Assembly (NCBI GenBank): GCA_903911905.1
Contig: CAIWFK010000741.1
Location: 1-39,991, forward strand
Source of the DNA: an uncultured Myxococcales bacterium
Lineage (GTDB): Bacteria > Myxococcota > Myxococcia > Myxococcales > Myxococcaceae
Direction: 5' to 3'
Length of the DNA stretch: 39,991 nt
The position numbers and the translations under genes are program-made. Shown in pieces: positions 1 to 7,686 of this stretch (positions are counted from its first letter, which is position 1; each line of letters starts with the position of its first letter). The notes beneath the pieces were generated by a model. That model was not told the origin of the DNA. It searched no databases and worked only from the letters and a program-made list of their open reading frames with translations.

Positions 1-75
1 CTCGGAAGAGCTCTCGGCCCAGGGCTCGGGGTCGGCGTTCCAGGCCTGCTTCGAGGGCGGGCGAAGCCGGGTCGC
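1..75. other. Window edge, no gene assigned
   Basis: This short stretch lies downstream of the minus-strand lipoprotein gene. I see no start, stop or structure that supports a gene here. It may be the edge of a neighbouring gene outside the window. Confidence 0.3.
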
Positions 76-1092
76 CTACAGGTGCAGCCAGGTCTTCGCC
101 GCCTGACGAACCTCGTCGTCGACCGTGCCCTTCGCGAAGGAGTGCCTGGCCAGCCACCACATCGCCTGGGCCAGCCCCTGGTCGACGCCGCGCTGGTCCT
201 TGAAGGCCGAGGTGAGGCCGGGCTGGTCGGTCGCGACCCGCGTGAGCCACTGGCCCAACCGCCCTTCGACCCCCGTCGCTCCGAGTGCGTCGAGCACGCC
301 GGCCACCGTGAGCAGGCCGCTGACGTTGGCGATGGGCTCGGTGTCGAACCGCGCCTCGAGCGTCGCGCGCAGCGTGGGGTCGGCGCGCACTGCGGCCAGG
401 ACGATTTCAGCCACGCTCGCGGCGAGCCCGTCGGCCCGCTGCGCCGAGAGCGCCCCCAGCACCTCGAGCGCAGCCGACACGATGGAAGGCTCGCTCGAAT
501 GAGCACGACCGAACGCGGCGGCTGCGGCGGGCTCACTGCCGTATGGATGCTGCGGCCAGTCACCGCCGAAGTCGTGGTCCAGCCCCAACGGCCCCTTCTG
601 TCCGGCCTCGAAGCGCAGCACGTCGACCGCCAGGCTGGTCGGCGAGGGCGCACGAGCAAACAGCGTCGCCCCCGGGCCCGGCAGCACCAGGTGATGACAC
701 GACCAGCCGCTGACCGCATCGACCAGACGCCAGCGCTCGCCACCATCTGATGACACCGCAACCCACCCACCATCGGGCGAGGCCAGCAACTCGAACGGAC
801 CCTTCAGCAGTTGCCGAATCGGCCTGGGTTCCCAGAACATCGGAGCGGGAAGCACCGTGCTCTCGAGGACGATGGGGGGCCCGTCGTCGAATACCAGCTC
901 GACCGCGCCCAGTTCGTGGTCGCTGCCTCCAAAGCCATGACCACCCCCGCCACTGGTGCGCTCGAAGGCGGTCTGCAGCCGCGCGCGCCGCCAGGTCGCG
1001 CCTGCCGGAGCGTCGATGGTCGCCACGACGCCGACCTTCGGAGAACACCCCGCGAGCACCATCAGCACCGACCACCAACGCGCCTTCGCCAT
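76..1092 (-). CDS. Putative lipoprotein, function unknown
   Basis: The protein has 338 residues. The ATG at 1092 was chosen because it places a short basic, hydrophobic signal right at the start (MAKARWWSVLMVLAGCS). This ends in a lipobox LAGC, so the mature protein should be lipid-anchored at Cys15. The reading frame stays open for 61 codons further upstream, but that extension is Arg/Cys/Gly-rich and looks non-coding. The body has a short beta-rich stretch with SPDGGWVAVSSDGGERWRL, which resembles a single propeller blade, followed by an alanine-rich, probably helical C-terminal half. I recognise no catalytic motif. It follows the RsuA-type gene on the same strand after an 85-bp gap. The lipoprotein call is inferred from the signal; the role is unknown. 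Confidence 0.72.
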   Translation of the reverse strand: MAKARWWSVLMVLAGCSPKVGVVATIDAPAGATWRRARLQTAFERTSGGGGHGFGGSDHELGAVELVFDDGPPIVLESTVLPAPMFWEPRPIRQLLKGPFELLASPDGGWVAVSSDGGERWRLVDAVSGWSCHHLVLPGPGATLFARAPSPTSLAVDVLRFEAGQKGPLGLDHDFGGDWPQHPYGSEPAAAAAFGRAHSSEPSIVSAALEVLGALSAQRADGLAASVAEIVLAAVRADPTLRATLEARFDTEPIANVSGLLTVAGVLDALGATGVEGRLGQWLTRVATDQPGLTSAFKDQRGVDQGLAQAMWWLARHSFAKGTVDDEVRQAAKTWLHL

Positions 1093-1177
1093 GGGCGGCG
1101 AGTCTGGCACGGCGGTCGACCGAGTACAGGCAGTCGTCGAGCCTGCCTCGCGGGCCGAAACGGCCTCGAGCGGTGCT

Positions 1178-1858
1178 TCACCCCACCGGCAACGATCGCC
1201 ATTCCCCCGGCGCCAGCGAGCCCAGCTCGAATTCCCCGAACCGCACCCGGTGCAGCGCCTGCACGTGCAGCCCACACGCCGCGAACATGCGTCGCACCTG
1301 GTGGTACCGCCCTTCCTGCACCGTCACCTCGGCCACCTTCGGCTCGACCATCGTCACGCTGGCCGGCAGGGTCGGCTCGTCGTCGCCTTCGAGCAACAGC
1401 CCCTGCGAAAATCGCGTCGCCACCTCGGGCGACACCTGTCCATCGAGCGTGGCGCGATACACCTTGGGCACGTGGTGCTTCGGGCTGGTGAGCCGATGCA
1501 CCAGCGGCCCCTGGTCGGTCAGCAGCAACAACCCACTGGTGTCCTTGTCGAGCCGACCGACCGTCGTCACCACCGGGTCGCGCCGCCGCCAGCGCTCGGG
1601 CAACAGCTCGTAGACCAGCCGGCCATCACGGTCGTCGTGCGAACAGACCACGCCCACCGGCTTGTGCAGCATCACCACCAACCCCTCGGGAAACTCGAGC
1701 GGCTCACCGTCGACCCGCACGCTCCTCGGCTCGACCTTCGTGCTGGCGCGGGCCAACGGCGCTCCGTCCACCGTCACCCGCTCGTCGTCGCACAGTTCCT
1801 GGGCCTGCTTGCGCGAGCAATACCCCAGAGCGCTCAACAGTTGGTCGACCCGTCGCAT
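1178..1858 (-). CDS. RsuA/RluB/E/F-type pseudouridine synthase
   Basis: The protein has 226 residues and would isomerise a specific uridine in rRNA to pseudouridine. An N-terminal S4 RNA-binding domain (residues about 1-55, beginning MRRVDQLLSALGYCSRKQAQ) precedes the catalytic domain. The active-site motif GRLDKDTSGLLL is at 101-112 with the catalytic Asp104. YHQVRRMF near residue 190 is the conserved C-terminal motif of this family. The ATG at 1858 starts exactly at the S4 domain; the open frame upstream reads into the kinase gene and is discarded. It sits 14 bp after the stop of the REC-kinase gene, so it is probably cotranscribed. The family is certain. RsuA (16S U516) versus a 23S-directed paralogue cannot be settled by eye. 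Confidence 0.93.
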   Translation of the reverse strand: MRRVDQLLSALGYCSRKQAQELCDDERVTVDGAPLARASTKVEPRSVRVDGEPLEFPEGLVVMLHKPVGVVCSHDDRDGRLVYELLPERWRRRDPVVTTVGRLDKDTSGLLLLTDQGPLVHRLTSPKHHVPKVYRATLDGQVSPEVATRFSQGLLLEGDDEPTLPASVTMVEPKVAEVTVQEGRYHQVRRMFAACGLHVQALHRVRFGEFELGSLAPGEWRSLPVG

Positions 1859-1872
1859 GGTGCGGCGAAGGT

Positions 1873-3126
1873 TTACCCGTGCTTGCCCGGCCCCGCTCGC
1901 GGAATTCTGATGAGGAAGGTGGTGCCCGCGCCGATGGTGCTCTTGACCTCGATGGTGCCGCCCGACAACTCGACCACCAGCGCGCACACCGACAGGCCCA
2001 GCCCGGTGCCCACGCCCACCGGCTTGGTGGTGAAGAAGGGCTCGAAGATGCGGGTGAGGTTGGCCTCGGGAATACCGCAGCCGGTGTCGCTGACCTCGAG
2101 CTCGGCGAACTCTCCCACGGTGCGCGTACGCAGGCCCAGCACGTGGCGTTGCCCTTCGGGCAGCGGTCGCGCTTCGACGGCCTGCATGGCGTTGACGACC
2201 AGGTTGAGTACGACCTGATGCAGCTTCTGCCTGGGCGCCGCGTCGATGGGCGCGCTCTGCAGGTCGCGCTCGACGGTGCCGCGCGCGCTCAGCTCACGCT
2301 CGGTGAGCAGCAGGGTCGAGCGGGCGACGGCGGCCAGGTCCACCGCTTCCATCGGCGCTTCTTCCGAGCGCGAGAAGGTCTTCAGTTCCTGCACGATGGC
2401 GCGCACGCGACGACCGCCGTGCACCGTCTCGTCGAGCAGCGGGCTGATGTCGGACAGAATCGATTCGAGCCCCACCTTCCGTTCCATCGCCCGGCCCGCT
2501 TCGGGCCCCTGCTGCCAGGCCTGCAGCACCTGCTTCAAGTCGTTGAAGTAGACCCGCAGCGAGTCGAGGTTGCTCAAGATGAACGAGAGCGGGTTGTTGA
2601 CCTCGTGCGCCACGCCTGCGGCGACCTGGCCGATGGCGGCCAGCTTCTCGGAATGGGCAATCTGCCGCAGCAGCATGTGCTCGCGCTCGGCGTCGGCCAG
2701 CCGCAGCAGGTTGCGCACCCGCGCCGAGAGCACCCGCCGCGAAATCGGCTTGTGCAGGTATTCGTCGCCCCCCGCGTCGAGCCCCAGCAGTTCGCGCTTC
2801 TCGTCGACCTGGTCGGCGGTGAGGAAGATGACGGGGGTGCGCGCGTGCCGGGAATTGGCGCGAATGCGGCGGCAGACCTCGTAGCCGTCCATGTCGGGCA
2901 TGCGCACGTCGAGCACCACCAGATCGACTCCGCCCGCCTCGAGCCGCTCGAGCCCCTCAGGCCCGCTCTCGGCCACCGCCACCTCGTACCCGTCGAGCGT
3001 GAGGTAGCCCTTGAGCACCTTCAGGTTCATCGCGTCGTCGTCGATGACCAGCACCAGGCTGCGGCGCGGCGAGTCGACGGGAGCGCCCGGGGCCTTGAGG
3101 AGATCGTATCGTCCGTGCTCGGTCAT
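1873..3126 (-). CDS. Response-regulator/histidine-kinase hybrid (REC-HisKA-HATPase)
   Basis: The protein has 417 residues and is cytoplasmic, with no membrane segment. A receiver domain comes first (residues about 22-140: VLVIDDD, phospho-acceptor Asp73 in VVLDVRMPD, Lys126 in LHKP). A short linker leads to a NtrB/ZraS-like kinase core. His174 in GVAHEVNNPL is the phosphorylation site, the N-box lies near Asn312, and the ATP lid motifs are DTGCGI (348-353) and GTGLGL (373-378). Because the receiver precedes the kinase, a phosphoryl group from an upstream kinase could control this kinase. Its ATG at 3126 overlaps the stop codon of the preceding hybrid kinase in an ATGA, so the two are probably translated together and may form one phosphorelay. 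No output DNA-binding domain is present, so the final target is unknown. Confidence 0.93.
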   Translation of the reverse strand: MTEHGRYDLLKAPGAPVDSPRRSLVLVIDDDAMNLKVLKGYLTLDGYEVAVAESGPEGLERLEAGGVDLVVLDVRMPDMDGYEVCRRIRANSRHARTPVIFLTADQVDEKRELLGLDAGGDEYLHKPISRRVLSARVRNLLRLADAEREHMLLRQIAHSEKLAAIGQVAAGVAHEVNNPLSFILSNLDSLRVYFNDLKQVLQAWQQGPEAGRAMERKVGLESILSDISPLLDETVHGGRRVRAIVQELKTFSRSEEAPMEAVDLAAVARSTLLLTERELSARGTVERDLQSAPIDAAPRQKLHQVVLNLVVNAMQAVEARPLPEGQRHVLGLRTRTVGEFAELEVSDTGCGIPEANLTRIFEPFFTTKPVGVGTGLGLSVCALVVELSGGTIEVKSTIGAGTTFLIRIPRAGPGKHG

Positions 3127-4493
3127 GCTGCGCTCCGCACCGTCGAGTTCGCCAGCGCAGCGACGGTGGCCACCAGTTCGGCCGTCGCCACCGTGCCCTT
3201 GACCAACACCTGCGCCCCCAGCGCCCGCAGCCGCTGCCCCTCGGGCGGCTCGGTCGCGCTGAACACCAACACCTTCACCTCGTCGCCGTGCGGCAAGGCG
3301 CGGAGCCGTTCGAGCACCTCGTACCCATCGAGCTCGGGCATCATCAGGTCCAGAATCAACACCGCCGGCAACTGCTCGAGCAGCGCCTCGACGGCGCGTT
3401 GCCCATCGGCCGCGGCGCGGGCCCGGCAGCCGTTGGCCTGCAGCACCCGCACCACCAGATGGCGGGTGGCGTCGTCGTCTTCGGCCACCAGCACTTCGAT
3501 CGACTTCGCCAGCCTGGCGCCCGTCGGCACCACCCGCGAAGGCGGCCTGGGCAGGGTGACGATGAAGCGCGCGCCCTGCCCCACCGCGCTCTCGACCCGA
3601 ATGGCGCCTTCCATGGGCTCGAGCAGCTTCTTGACCAGCGCCAGCCCCAGCCCGGTGCCCGAGAAGCGGCGGTTTTCGTCGGCGTCGACCTGGTGGAAGG
3701 CCTCGAAGATGTCGGCCTGGTGCTCGGGCGCGATGCCGATGCCGGTGTCGGCCACCGTCAACTGGGCGCCGGCGGCGCAGGGTGCCAGCTCGACGGTCAC
3801 CCGACCACCGCGCGGCGTGAACTTGAGCGCGTTCGCCACCAGGTTGAGCGTCACCTGCTTGAGCCGCAGGGCGTCGCCGCGCACGGTGAGCGAATCGTCG
3901 ACGTGCAGCTCGAGCGCCACGCCCTTCTTCTTCGCGTTGCCCTCGAGCATGTGCACCGCTTCGCGCACCGGCGTGCCCAGTGAGACCAGTTCGTGCGCAA
4001 CCGACAGGCGCCCGGCCTCGAGCTTCGAGAAGTCGAGAATGTCGTTGATGACCCGCAGCAGATGCGCGCCCGACTGCCTGATGTCGGTGACGTACTCGGT
4101 CTGGCCGTCGGTCAGCGGCCCGCCGACCCCGTCGAGCAGCAGCTCGGTGAAGCCCAGCACCGCGTTGAGCGGCGTGCGCAGCTCGTGCGAGGTCGCGGCC
4201 AGGAACTGGCTCTTCGCTTCCGACACCCGCTCGAGCTGCCGGTGCTTCTCTTCGAGCGCCACCGCCTGGTTGGCGGCACGCCGTTGTTGTTCGAGCAGCT
4301 CGTCGGTCTGGACCACCAGCTCGGCAGTGCGGCGGCCGTTCGCCGAGCGCTCCTGGGCCAGCAGCGCCACCGCAGCCGCGGCGGCCACCCAGCCTGCGGC
4401 CCACACCTGACCCAGCGCAAGACTCAGCCCCACGCCGCAGGCGCACCCCACCACCACCATCAGTTGGACGCGCCGTTCCACGCGATCACCCAC
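3123..4493 (-). CDS. Membrane hybrid sensor histidine kinase (HisKA-HATPase-REC)
   Basis: About 456 residues from the GTG at 4493; a TTG at 4526 would add 11 residues, and neither has a clear ribosome binding site. Two adjacent hydrophobic segments near residues 13-46 form a membrane hairpin with almost no periplasmic loop, so sensing is probably within the membrane or the cytoplasm. A coiled-coil-like linker leads to HisKA (SHELRTPLN, His103), then a HATPase domain (NLVANALKF, DTGIGI, GTGLGLAL). A C-terminal receiver has Asp382 in ILDLMMPELDG and Lys432. The receiver end is followed at once, by an ATGA overlap, by a REC-kinase protein. Phosphotransfer from this hybrid to that receiver is a reasonable inference, but it is not shown by sequence. 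Confidence 0.9.
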   Translation of the reverse strand: MGDRVERRVQLMVVVGCACGVGLSLALGQVWAAGWVAAAAAVALLAQERSANGRRTAELVVQTDELLEQQRRAANQAVALEEKHRQLERVSEAKSQFLAATSHELRTPLNAVLGFTELLLDGVGGPLTDGQTEYVTDIRQSGAHLLRVINDILDFSKLEAGRLSVAHELVSLGTPVREAVHMLEGNAKKKGVALELHVDDSLTVRGDALRLKQVTLNLVANALKFTPRGGRVTVELAPCAAGAQLTVADTGIGIAPEHQADIFEAFHQVDADENRRFSGTGLGLALVKKLLEPMEGAIRVESAVGQGARFIVTLPRPPSRVVPTGARLAKSIEVLVAEDDDATRHLVVRVLQANGCRARAAADGQRAVEALLEQLPAVLILDLMMPELDGYEVLERLRALPHGDEVKVLVFSATEPPEGQRLRALGAQVLVKGTVATAELVATVAALANSTVRSAA

Positions 4494-4555
4494 AGCAGGC
4501 GCAGTGCCATGCGCCGACTGCCCCAAGGGCCACGAACCACGTGGGTCGAACGCCG

Positions 4556-4582
4556 CCGGTCCGGGTCATCGCGACCCACCGG
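4556..4582 (-). other. Intergenic hairpin between rluA-type and sensor-kinase genes
   Basis: Two nested arms pair: CCGGT with ACCGG, and inside them GGGTC with GACCC, around a 5-nt loop and with a 2-nt bulge. There is no T-run, so this is not a classical intrinsic terminator. It could act as a weak terminator, an mRNA end or a processing site between the two minus-strand genes. Confidence 0.3.
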
Positions 4583-4620
4583 GTGTGCCGTGACCTGTCT
4601 CGACCTCGGTCAGTGGGCCG

Positions 4621-5634
4621 TCAGCGGCCTGCCGCGAAGGCGGCCAGGTCTTCGGGCAGCGGCGAATCGAAGCGCAGCGGGCGGCGTTCGACGGGGTGCT
4701 CGAAGGCCAGCGACGCGGCGTGCAGGGCGTGGCGGGGCAGGCGCAGCTTCACCCACGCCTCGGGCTCGAGCGTGCGCTTCGAGAAGCGGTCGAAGTAGCC
4801 GGGGTCGGGCCCGTACATCTTGTCGCCCACCAGCGGGAAGCCGGCGAGCTGCGCGTGAATGCGAATCTGGTGCTGACGCCCGGTCTCGGGAAAGGCGCGC
4901 ACCACCGCGAACGGTTCGCCCGCGCGCTCGAAGCGGTGCTCGACCACGAAGCGCGTCTTCGCGTAGCGGCCCTCGACGGGGTCGATGCGCACCGCGATGC
5001 GAATGAGCGCCGTGCCCTCGGCGATGGGGGCGTCGACCTCGAACTGGTCGCGCGGCGGGTGGCCTTCGACGAGGGCCAGGTAGGTCTTGTCGACGAAGCC
5101 TCCCGAGAAGGCGCGCATCAGGCCCTGGTTGGCGGCCAGCGTGCGGCCGCACACCACCAGCCCCGAGGTCTCGCGGTCGAGTCGGTGCGCGGGGTCGGCC
5201 TTGAAGTCGGCTCCGTACTTGAGCGCCAACTGCCCGGTCAGCGTGTTGTGGAAGTAGCGGGCCGAGGGGTGCACGGGCAGGCCAGCGGGCTTGTCGAGCA
5301 CCAGCAGCGCGTCGTCGAGGAAGACCTCGGCGAGCGCCGACACGTCGGGCACGCTCGGCTCGCGCCGCACGCGCTTGCGCAGGCCGAAGGTCAGCCCCGG
5401 CCACACCGGGGTCGAGGCCTTGAGCCGCTTCTCGTACACCAGGTCGTTCCCGATGATTTCCTGCACCCGGGTACGCGAGAGCCGCCGCAGCTTGTCGCAC
5501 AGGTATTTGTCCAGCCGCCACCCGGCGTAGTTCGGCTCGACGACGTAGGTGACGGTGACGAGCTCGTCGCCACCGTCGGCCTCGCCCTCGGGCAGGCCCA
5601 CGTCGTCTTCGTCTTCCGGTTCCACCTCGGCCAC
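4621..5634 (-). CDS. RluA-family 23S rRNA/tRNA pseudouridine synthase
   Basis: 337 residues from the GTG at 5634. An acidic N-terminus (EVEPEDEDD) precedes an S4-like domain (WRLDKYLCDKLRRLSRTRVQEII, residues about 39-61). The catalytic domain carries the RluA signature HRLDRETSG at 150-158 with nucleophile Asp153. The late motif GRQHQIRIHAQLAGFPLVGD is also standard for the family. An ATG at 5727 would add 31 Ala/Ser/Thr-rich residues and make this start overlap by two bases the ATG of the divergent PEGA gene; the later GTG leaves room for promoters. Which of the RluA, RluC and RluD substrates it modifies cannot be told from the sequence. It lies upstream of the kinase pair, and a second, RsuA-type, synthase lies downstream of that pair. 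Confidence 0.9.
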   Translation of the reverse strand: MAEVEPEDEDDVGLPEGEADGGDELVTVTYVVEPNYAGWRLDKYLCDKLRRLSRTRVQEIIGNDLVYEKRLKASTPVWPGLTFGLRKRVRREPSVPDVSALAEVFLDDALLVLDKPAGLPVHPSARYFHNTLTGQLALKYGADFKADPAHRLDRETSGLVVCGRTLAANQGLMRAFSGGFVDKTYLALVEGHPPRDQFEVDAPIAEGTALIRIAVRIDPVEGRYAKTRFVVEHRFERAGEPFAVVRAFPETGRQHQIRIHAQLAGFPLVGDKMYGPDPGYFDRFSKRTLEPEAWVKLRLPRHALHAASLAFEHPVERRPLRFDSPLPEDLAAFAAGR

Positions 5635-5725
5635 GGGCTGCCAGCTAGCATGATTCGAGGTGGCGGCTGTGGCGCGGGCGGCGGGTTTCGCGCCATCGGG
5701 CGAATCAGACGGTATGGTAGCCCCC

Positions 5726-6847
5726 ATGTTGCTCGTGTCTCTGCTGGCGCTCGTCGCCACCGCACCCGCGCCGGCGAAGGGCGCGGCCGCGACCTCCGCC
5801 GTGCCCGACCTGGCGATCGTCGACGTCGAGTCTCCCGACATGCTGATGGGCCTGGCCGGCCAGGTGACGCGCTCGCTGGTCGCCGCCGCAGCCGCCCAGA
5901 AGCTGACCACCATCGGCCCCGACGAGCTGCGCAAGTCGCTCGACGAACGGCAGTACGAGACCCTGCGCAAGTGCGGCGACAAGCCGGCCTGCGTGGCCCA
6001 GGTGCTCGAAGGGCACGCGGTCAACCGGGTGGTGCTGGGGCAGTTCAGCCGCGACGAGAAGAACTACCTGGTGCGGCTGTGGCTGATCGACGTGAAGAAC
6101 CTGAAGGTGGTGGCCGACGTCGACCGCGCGGTGCTGATCGCCGCCCGCCGCCTGCAGAAGGACCTCGACGAAGCGGTGCCCCGCCTGCTGCGCGGCGAGC
6201 GCGAGGCGCGCGGCACCCTGGTCATCGAATCGAACCTGGCCGACGCGCAGATCTCGGTGAACGGTGAATTCGTGGGCACCCCGCCGCAGAGCATCGTGCG
6301 CAGGCCCGGCAAGTACGAGATCAAGCTCGAGCGCAGGAAGTACCTGAGCGTCACCCGCCTGGTGAACGTCGAGGCCGAGCGCGAGGTGCACGAACGCATC
6401 GTGCTGTTGCTCAAACCCGGCGAGATTCCCGACGACCAGGAAATGCCGGCGCTGGTCAAGAAGCCCGCAAGCCCCGCCGCGCCCGCGTCGACGCCGGGGC
6501 TGGTGCTCTCGCCCGGCACGTGGATCAGCATCGTCGCCACCGCCGCCGCTGGAGGCACCTCGCTCTACTTCGGGCTCACCGCGCGCTCGCAGGAAAAGGC
6601 GCTGCTCGACGGCTACGACGCCACCACCCACGTGTACCAGGGCACGCGCGCCCAGGCGCTCAGCGCCCAGCAGAACGCGCTGGTGGCCAACGTGCTCTTC
6701 GGCGTCACCGGCGCCGCCTTCGTCTCGGCGGTCATCTTCTTCATTCACGACGTGGTGAGTCAGCCGGTGAGCCAACCGGCGGTCACCGTGGCTCCAGCCT
6801 TCGACCCCGCACGCGGGGCGGGCCTGGTGCTCGAGGGGCACTTCTGA
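5726..6847 (+). CDS. PEGA-domain envelope protein
   Basis: 373 residues from the ATG at 5726; an ATG at 5714 is possible. The N-terminus (MLLVSLLALVATAPAPAKG) is a signal peptide, so the protein is exported. Residues about 25-155 resemble the variable N-terminal halves of myxobacterial PEGA proteins, which often bind envelope components. A PEGA domain follows at about 162-230 (GTLVIESNLADAQISVNGEF, then GTPP and PGKYEIKLERRKY). The C-terminal part has a Pro/Ala-rich linker and two hydrophobic segments (about 265-285 and 322-345) that could anchor it. Its stop overlaps the ATG of the MopE-like gene (TGATG), so it is the first gene of a coupled three-gene operon. PEGA domains are known as surface or peptidoglycan-associated modules; the specific role is unknown. 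Confidence 0.85.
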   Translation: MLLVSLLALVATAPAPAKGAAATSAVPDLAIVDVESPDMLMGLAGQVTRSLVAAAAAQKLTTIGPDELRKSLDERQYETLRKCGDKPACVAQVLEGHAVNRVVLGQFSRDEKNYLVRLWLIDVKNLKVVADVDRAVLIAARRLQKDLDEAVPRLLRGEREARGTLVIESNLADAQISVNGEFVGTPPQSIVRRPGKYEIKLERRKYLSVTRLVNVEAEREVHERIVLLLKPGEIPDDQEMPALVKKPASPAAPASTPGLVLSPGTWISIVATAAAGGTSLYFGLTARSQEKALLDGYDATTHVYQGTRAQALSAQQNALVANVLFGVTGAAFVSAVIFFIHDVVSQPVSQPAVTVAPAFDPARGAGLVLEGHF

Positions 6848-7686
6848 TGCGACGCCTTCTGCTTCCGCTCGCCCTGGCGCTGGTGGGCTGCCATTCGTCG
6901 GTCGACCCCAACCAGGGCACTTTCTCGTGCGTGAACACCGCCGACTGCGGCCAGGGCTACGAATGCCGAGCGCAGTTCGCCGGCGGCGGGCGCTGCTTCA
7001 AGCTGGGCGTCTGCACCGACCACGAGACCTGCAACGGGCTCGACGACAACTGCGACGGCCGCATCGACGAGACCTTTCCCACCGAAGACGCGGGCTGCTC
7101 GACCGGCCTGTTGGGCGTGTGCGCCGGCGGCACCACCCAGTGCCACCAGGGCGCCATCGCCTGTGCGCAACTGGTCGCCGCTTCCACCGAGCGCTGCAAC
7201 GGGCTCGACGACGACTGCAACGGCAAGACCGACGAGACCTTCGACCTGACCCAGGACCCGCTCAACTGCGGCCAGTGCCAGCACGCCTGCGGCACCGGCA
7301 CCTCGTGCCTGGCCAGCGTCTGCCACGAGACCGACTGCGCCGACGGCGTCGACAACGACCTCGACGGCCACACCGACTGCGCCGACCCCACCTGCTACGC
7401 GCGCGAGTGCCTTCTGTCGGCGCCCCCCACCGGCCACTGCGGCGTGCTCTTCGACGGCGGAGTGCCCGACGCGGGCGCGACCGACGGCGGGAATGATGCC
7501 GGCGCCGACGCGGGCGTCGACCCCGACGCGGGCCAGCATGGCTGCTTCCCGCCCGAGCACGCGTGCGCGAACGGCCTCGACGACGACGGAGACGGCCTCG
7601 TCGACTGCGCCGACCCCGACTGCGATGGTCAGACCTGTTTCAGCGGAACCACCTGCACCAACCGAACCTGCCCAGGCCCCGGATGA
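6847..7686 (+). CDS. MopE-like cysteine-rich lipoprotein with CNGLDDNCDG repeats
   Basis: 279 residues. A lipoprotein signal (MRRLLLPLALALVGC, acylated Cys15) is followed by a Cys-rich chain. Two near-identical motifs (CNGLDDNCDGRIDE and CNGLDDDCNGKTDE) and two degenerate ones (DGVDNDLDGHTDCADPTC and NGLDDDGDGLVDCADPDC) are typical of MopE-like repeats, with Asp/Asn spacing that suits calcium binding. Between them is a low-complexity Asp-Ala-Gly tract. The motif combination is common in surface proteins of Myxococcota. The ATG overlaps the PEGA gene's stop, and its own stop overlaps the next start (ATGA), so all three are coupled. Likely an outer-surface structural or adhesive lipoprotein; the ligand is unknown. 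Confidence 0.85.
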   Translation: MRRLLLPLALALVGCHSSVDPNQGTFSCVNTADCGQGYECRAQFAGGGRCFKLGVCTDHETCNGLDDNCDGRIDETFPTEDAGCSTGLLGVCAGGTTQCHQGAIACAQLVAASTERCNGLDDDCNGKTDETFDLTQDPLNCGQCQHACGTGTSCLASVCHETDCADGVDNDLDGHTDCADPTCYARECLLSAPPTGHCGVLFDGGVPDAGATDGGNDAGADAGVDPDAGQHGCFPPEHACANGLDDDGDGLVDCADPDCDGQTCFSGTTCTNRTCPGPG

